NCBI GenBank assembly: GCA_937914785.1
Contig: CALGIV010000035.1
Location: 1-8,326 of the forward strand
Direction of reading: 5' to 3'
Length of the DNA: 8,326 nucleotides
DNA from: an uncultured Eubacteriaceae bacterium
GTDB lineage: Bacteria > Bacillota > Clostridia > Eubacteriales > UBA1433
In this document: one piece after another, positions 6,310-8,326 of the stretch
Layout: each line of letters starts with the position of its first letter
Numbering within the stretch: the first letter of the stretch is position 1
Notes under the pieces: generated by a model
The model's input: the letters and a program-made list of their open reading frames with translations, nothing else
Databases searched by the model: none
What the model was told of the DNA's origin: nothing
Position numbers and translations under genes: made by a program

Positions 6310-7329
6310 ATGAAGACAGAGGACTTTTACTACGATTTGCCGGAAGAACTTATCGCACAGGCGCCGGCGGCGCGACGTGAAGAAGCTTCGCTGATGGCGA
6401 TCAATAGATATACTAACGGTATTACGCACCATAAATTTTATAATATTGTCGACTATCTGCAGTCGGGCGACTGCCTGGTCTTTAATGACTCCAAGGTCAT
6501 TCGAGCGCGGCTCTATGGCAGGAAGGAAACAGGGGCACAGGTTGAAACATTGCTGTTAAAGCAGCTAAAAGGCAATATCTGGCAGGCGTTGCTGCGTCCG
6601 GCAAAGCGGCTTCGTGTGGGAAGCGTCATTATTTACGACGATGAGCTCAAGGCCGTTGTTGAAAAAAAGGGGGAAGAGGGCTTTTGTGAGCTTGCCTTCT
6701 GCTATGACGGGGACATTCATGATAAAATAGAGCGCATCGGCAAGATGCCGCTGCCGCCCTATATCCGTGATACAGGCGCTTATTACGACCGTTACCAGAC
6801 GGTGTATGCGAAACATTCAGGCAGTGCGGCGGCACCGACGGCAGGGCTGCATTTTACCGAAGAATTGCTGGAGCAGATTGAGCAGAAGGGTGTTCGCCTC
6901 GCCTTTGTAACGCTGCATGTTGGGCTCGATACGTTTCGGCCGGTCAAAGCAGAAAACGTTGCAGAGCATCGTATGCACACGGAAGTCTATTCGATTCCGG
7001 CTGTAGCGGCAGATAGGATCAACGAGGCCAAAGCTTCAGGCGGCAGGGTAATTACAGTCGGCACGACGGCGATGCGTACGCTGGAAGGGTGTTATAAAAC
7101 GTATGGTAAAATAGCTGCGGTATCGGACAGTACGGATATTTTTATCTACCCGCCGTATCGTTTCAACGCTGCAGATGCGTTGATTACGAACTTTCACCTT
7201 CCGCGTTCGACGCTGTTGATGCTCGTCTCGGCATTTTATGACAAAGAAAAGCTGTTGAAAGCCTATGAAGAGGCGATTGCGCGGCAGTATCGCTTTTTCA
7301 GCTTTGGAGACGCGATGTTTTTATACTGA
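6310..7329 (+). CDS. queA: S-adenosylmethionine:tRNA ribosyltransferase-isomerase
   Basis: QueA transfers and isomerises the ribosyl group of SAM onto preQ1-modified tRNA to form epoxyqueuosine. The 339 residues match the family. The N-terminal signature FYYDLPEELIAQAP is at 6-19. Family blocks include LVFNDSKVIRARLYG (56-70), LPPYIR (148-153), GSAAAPTAGLHFT (171-183), HVGLDTFRPV (203-212), TVGTTAMRTLE (249-259) and NFHLPRSTLLMLVSAF (294-309). AAGGA at 6296-6300, within the last codons of ruvB, is 9 bases before the ATG. The 5-base gap to ruvB makes it the third gene of the ruvAB unit, a common arrangement. Codons 118-120 contain an in-frame A AAA AAG heptamer at 6663-6669. Confidence 0.97.
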   Translation: MKTEDFYYDLPEELIAQAPAARREEASLMAINRYTNGITHHKFYNIVDYLQSGDCLVFNDSKVIRARLYGRKETGAQVETLLLKQLKGNIWQALLRPAKRLRVGSVIIYDDELKAVVEKKGEEGFCELAFCYDGDIHDKIERIGKMPLPPYIRDTGAYYDRYQTVYAKHSGSAAAPTAGLHFTEELLEQIEQKGVRLAFVTLHVGLDTFRPVKAENVAEHRMHTEVYSIPAVAADRINEAKASGGRVITVGTTAMRTLEGCYKTYGKIAAVSDSTDIFIYPPYRFNAADALITNFHLPRSTLLMLVSAFYDKEKLLKAYEEAIARQYRFFSFGDAMFLY

Positions 7330-7380
7330 GGTCCAAATTTGAGGAATATGAATATACAAAAAAGCAATGAGGAGAAAACT
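7330..7380 (+). other. queA-aminotransferase intergenic gap with ribosome binding site
   Basis: This 51-base A/T-rich gap holds GAGGAG (7369-7374), 6 bases before the aminotransferase ATG, which settles that start. I see no terminator hairpin and no well-spaced promoter pair. Read-through from queA is therefore the simplest assumption. Confidence 0.6.
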
Positions 7381-8326
7381 ATGCAGAAGAGAACAGCCTT
7401 AAACCTGGAGACGATCACGCCTTCTATGACGTTGGCGATTACGGCGAAGTCGAAACAGTTGCGCGCTGAGGGCAAGGATGTTATTGGCTTTGGTGCGGGG
7501 GAGCCGGACTTTAACACGCCGGAAGCAATCAAGCAGGCCGGTATTCAGGCCATTAACGACAATGTCACACGATACGTGGAAGTCAACGGCATTATGTCGC
7601 TGCGTGAAAAAATTGTCAGGAAATTTAAAGAGGAAAACGGCCTGGATTACAGCGTAAAGAATATCATTGTCAACAGCGGTGCGAAGCACAGTCTTTACCT
7701 TGCGTTGTGTGCGGTTTTAAACCCCGGAGAAGAAGTTATCATTCCGGTGCCGTATTGGGTAAGTTATCCGGAGATGGTGAAGATTGCCGGTGGCAGTCCT
7801 GTCTATGTCGATACGACGCCGGAAAGTGGATTCAAACTTACGCTGGATAATTTAAAAAGCGCGCTTTCGCCGAAGACAAAAGCGATTATGCTGAACTCGC
7901 CGTCCAATCCCACAGGTAGTGTTTATACAAAAGAGGAGTTGCAAGTCGTTGCGGATTTCGCGGTTGAACACGACCTTTTAGTCATCTCAGATGAGATTTA
8001 CGAAAGCATTATTTACGGCGATGTGAAACATTACAGCATCGCAGCTTTAAACGACGATATTAAGAAAAACACAATTACGATCAACGGACTGTCGAAAACG
8101 TATGCGATGACAGGCTGGCGTATCGGTTATACGGCGGCGGAAGAAGACATCATCAAGGCGATGGGCAGCATTCAGGGGCACACAGTATCGCATCCGGCTT
8201 CCTTTGCACAAAAGGGTGCGGAAGCAGCGTTTACGCTCGATAAAGGCATCGTTGAAGATATGGTGCGCCAGTATGATGAGCGCCGGCAATTTATGATGGA
8301 TTATAAATTGCCGGCGCTCATCATAC
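7381..8326 (+). CDS. PLP-dependent class I aminotransferase (aspartate/aromatic type), 3' partial
   Basis: This is a fold-type I PLP aminotransferase resembling the aspartate aminotransferase subgroup Ib found in Thermus and Bacillus. It would interconvert aspartate/oxaloacetate and 2-oxoglutarate/glutamate; related enzymes also accept aromatic amino acids or prephenate. Visible features are GFGAGEPDFNTP (36-47), the phosphate-binding SGAKHS (99-104), the ring-stacking segment PYWVSYP (124-130), SNPTG (175-179, Asn176), SDEIYE (203-208, Asp204 contacting the pyridine nitrogen), the Schiff-base lysine in NGLSKTYAMTGWRIGY (Lys239) and Arg247. About 315 codons are present and the family is about 390-400, so the C-terminal 80 residues are missing. 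From about codon 309 the sequence no longer resembles the family (KLPALII), because the last 24 bases copy the opposite strand of 8271-8294. Substrate specificity cannot be fixed from the sequence. Confidence 0.92.
   Translation, partial: MQKRTALNLETITPSMTLAITAKSKQLRAEGKDVIGFGAGEPDFNTPEAIKQAGIQAINDNVTRYVEVNGIMSLREKIVRKFKEENGLDYSVKNIIVNSGAKHSLYLALCAVLNPGEEVIIPVPYWVSYPEMVKIAGGSPVYVDTTPESGFKLTLDNLKSALSPKTKAIMLNSPSNPTGSVYTKEELQVVADFAVEHDLLVISDEIYESIIYGDVKHYSIAALNDDIKKNTITINGLSKTYAMTGWRIGYTAAEEDIIKAMGSIQGHTVSHPASFAQKGAEAAFTLDKGIVEDMVRQYDERRQFMMDYKLPALII
8271..8326. repeat. perfect 24-base inverted repeat ending at the last base (probable fold-back artefact)
   Basis: Positions 8271-8294 (starting GTATGATGAG) and 8303-8326 (ending CTCATCATAC) are exact reverse complements, with the 8-base loop GATGGATT at 8295-8302. 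The repeat lies within the aminotransferase coding region, where no natural terminator is expected. It stops exactly at the window end, and protein similarity is lost in its right arm. An assembly or amplification fold-back is the best explanation. Confidence 0.9.

Noticed and set aside
4304..7057. A shared 14-base word, CAGGGTAATTACAG, at 4304-4317 and 7044-7057.
   Set aside because: Both copies encode the residues RVIT in unrelated proteins (YajC and QueA). Coincidence of similar codons is enough, and the flanks differ.
7339..7366. A promoter before the aminotransferase starting from TTGAGG at 7339.
   Set aside because: No acceptable -10 hexamer lies at 16-18 bases spacing; the sequence there is AAGCAA-like.

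Overview
This 8.3 kb window is a densely packed bacterial housekeeping region. Every supportable gene lies on the + strand. G+C looks close to 50% and codon use appears even throughout. Gene content (thpR, xseA, cdd, era, tgt, yajC, ruvA, ruvB, queA and a class I aminotransferase) and strong GGAGG-type ribosome binding sites point to a Bacillota (Firmicutes) genome. A Negativicutes member such as the Veillonella/Dialister/Megasphaera group is plausible, but that placement is inference from gene neighbourhood and protein flavour. No phage, IS, CRISPR, rRNA or tRNA was seen.

Layout. (1) 1-2980: a tightly coupled run of thpR (partial 5' end) - xseA - cdd - era. Stops and starts overlap by 1-4 bases, so this is almost certainly one transcription unit, with a possible extra promoter inside cdd for era. 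(2) 2983-4578: tgt starts 2 bases after era, and yajC follows after a 51-base gap with a candidate promoter. A clear intrinsic terminator lies just after yajC. (3) 4633-7329: a good sigma-70-type promoter opens a ruvA - ruvB - queA unit. (4) 7381-8326: a 5'-complete, 3'-truncated aspartate/aromatic-type aminotransferase runs off the window.

The functions are nucleic-acid maintenance (exonuclease VII large subunit, RuvAB branch migration), RNA processing and modification (ThpR, Era in 30S maturation, Tgt and QueA in queuosine synthesis), pyrimidine salvage (Cdd), the Sec accessory protein YajC, and amino-acid metabolism. Tgt and QueA catalyse successive steps on the queuosine tRNAs but sit in two transcription units here. 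The familiar order ruvA-ruvB-queA-tgt-yajC appears as tgt-yajC | ruvA-ruvB-queA.

I see no undescribed biological system. The most noteworthy observations are anomalies at the two window edges. The first 30 bases show an apparent one-base frameshift in thpR at a GGGG run. The last 56 bases are a perfect 24-base inverted repeat with an 8-base loop that ends exactly at the final base, inside a conserved aminotransferase gene. Together these suggest that the window is a whole short contig with assembly damage at its ends. Secondary points are an xseA without an adjacent xseB, unusual residues in conserved motifs of Era and Tgt, and an in-frame A AAA AAG heptamer in queA.
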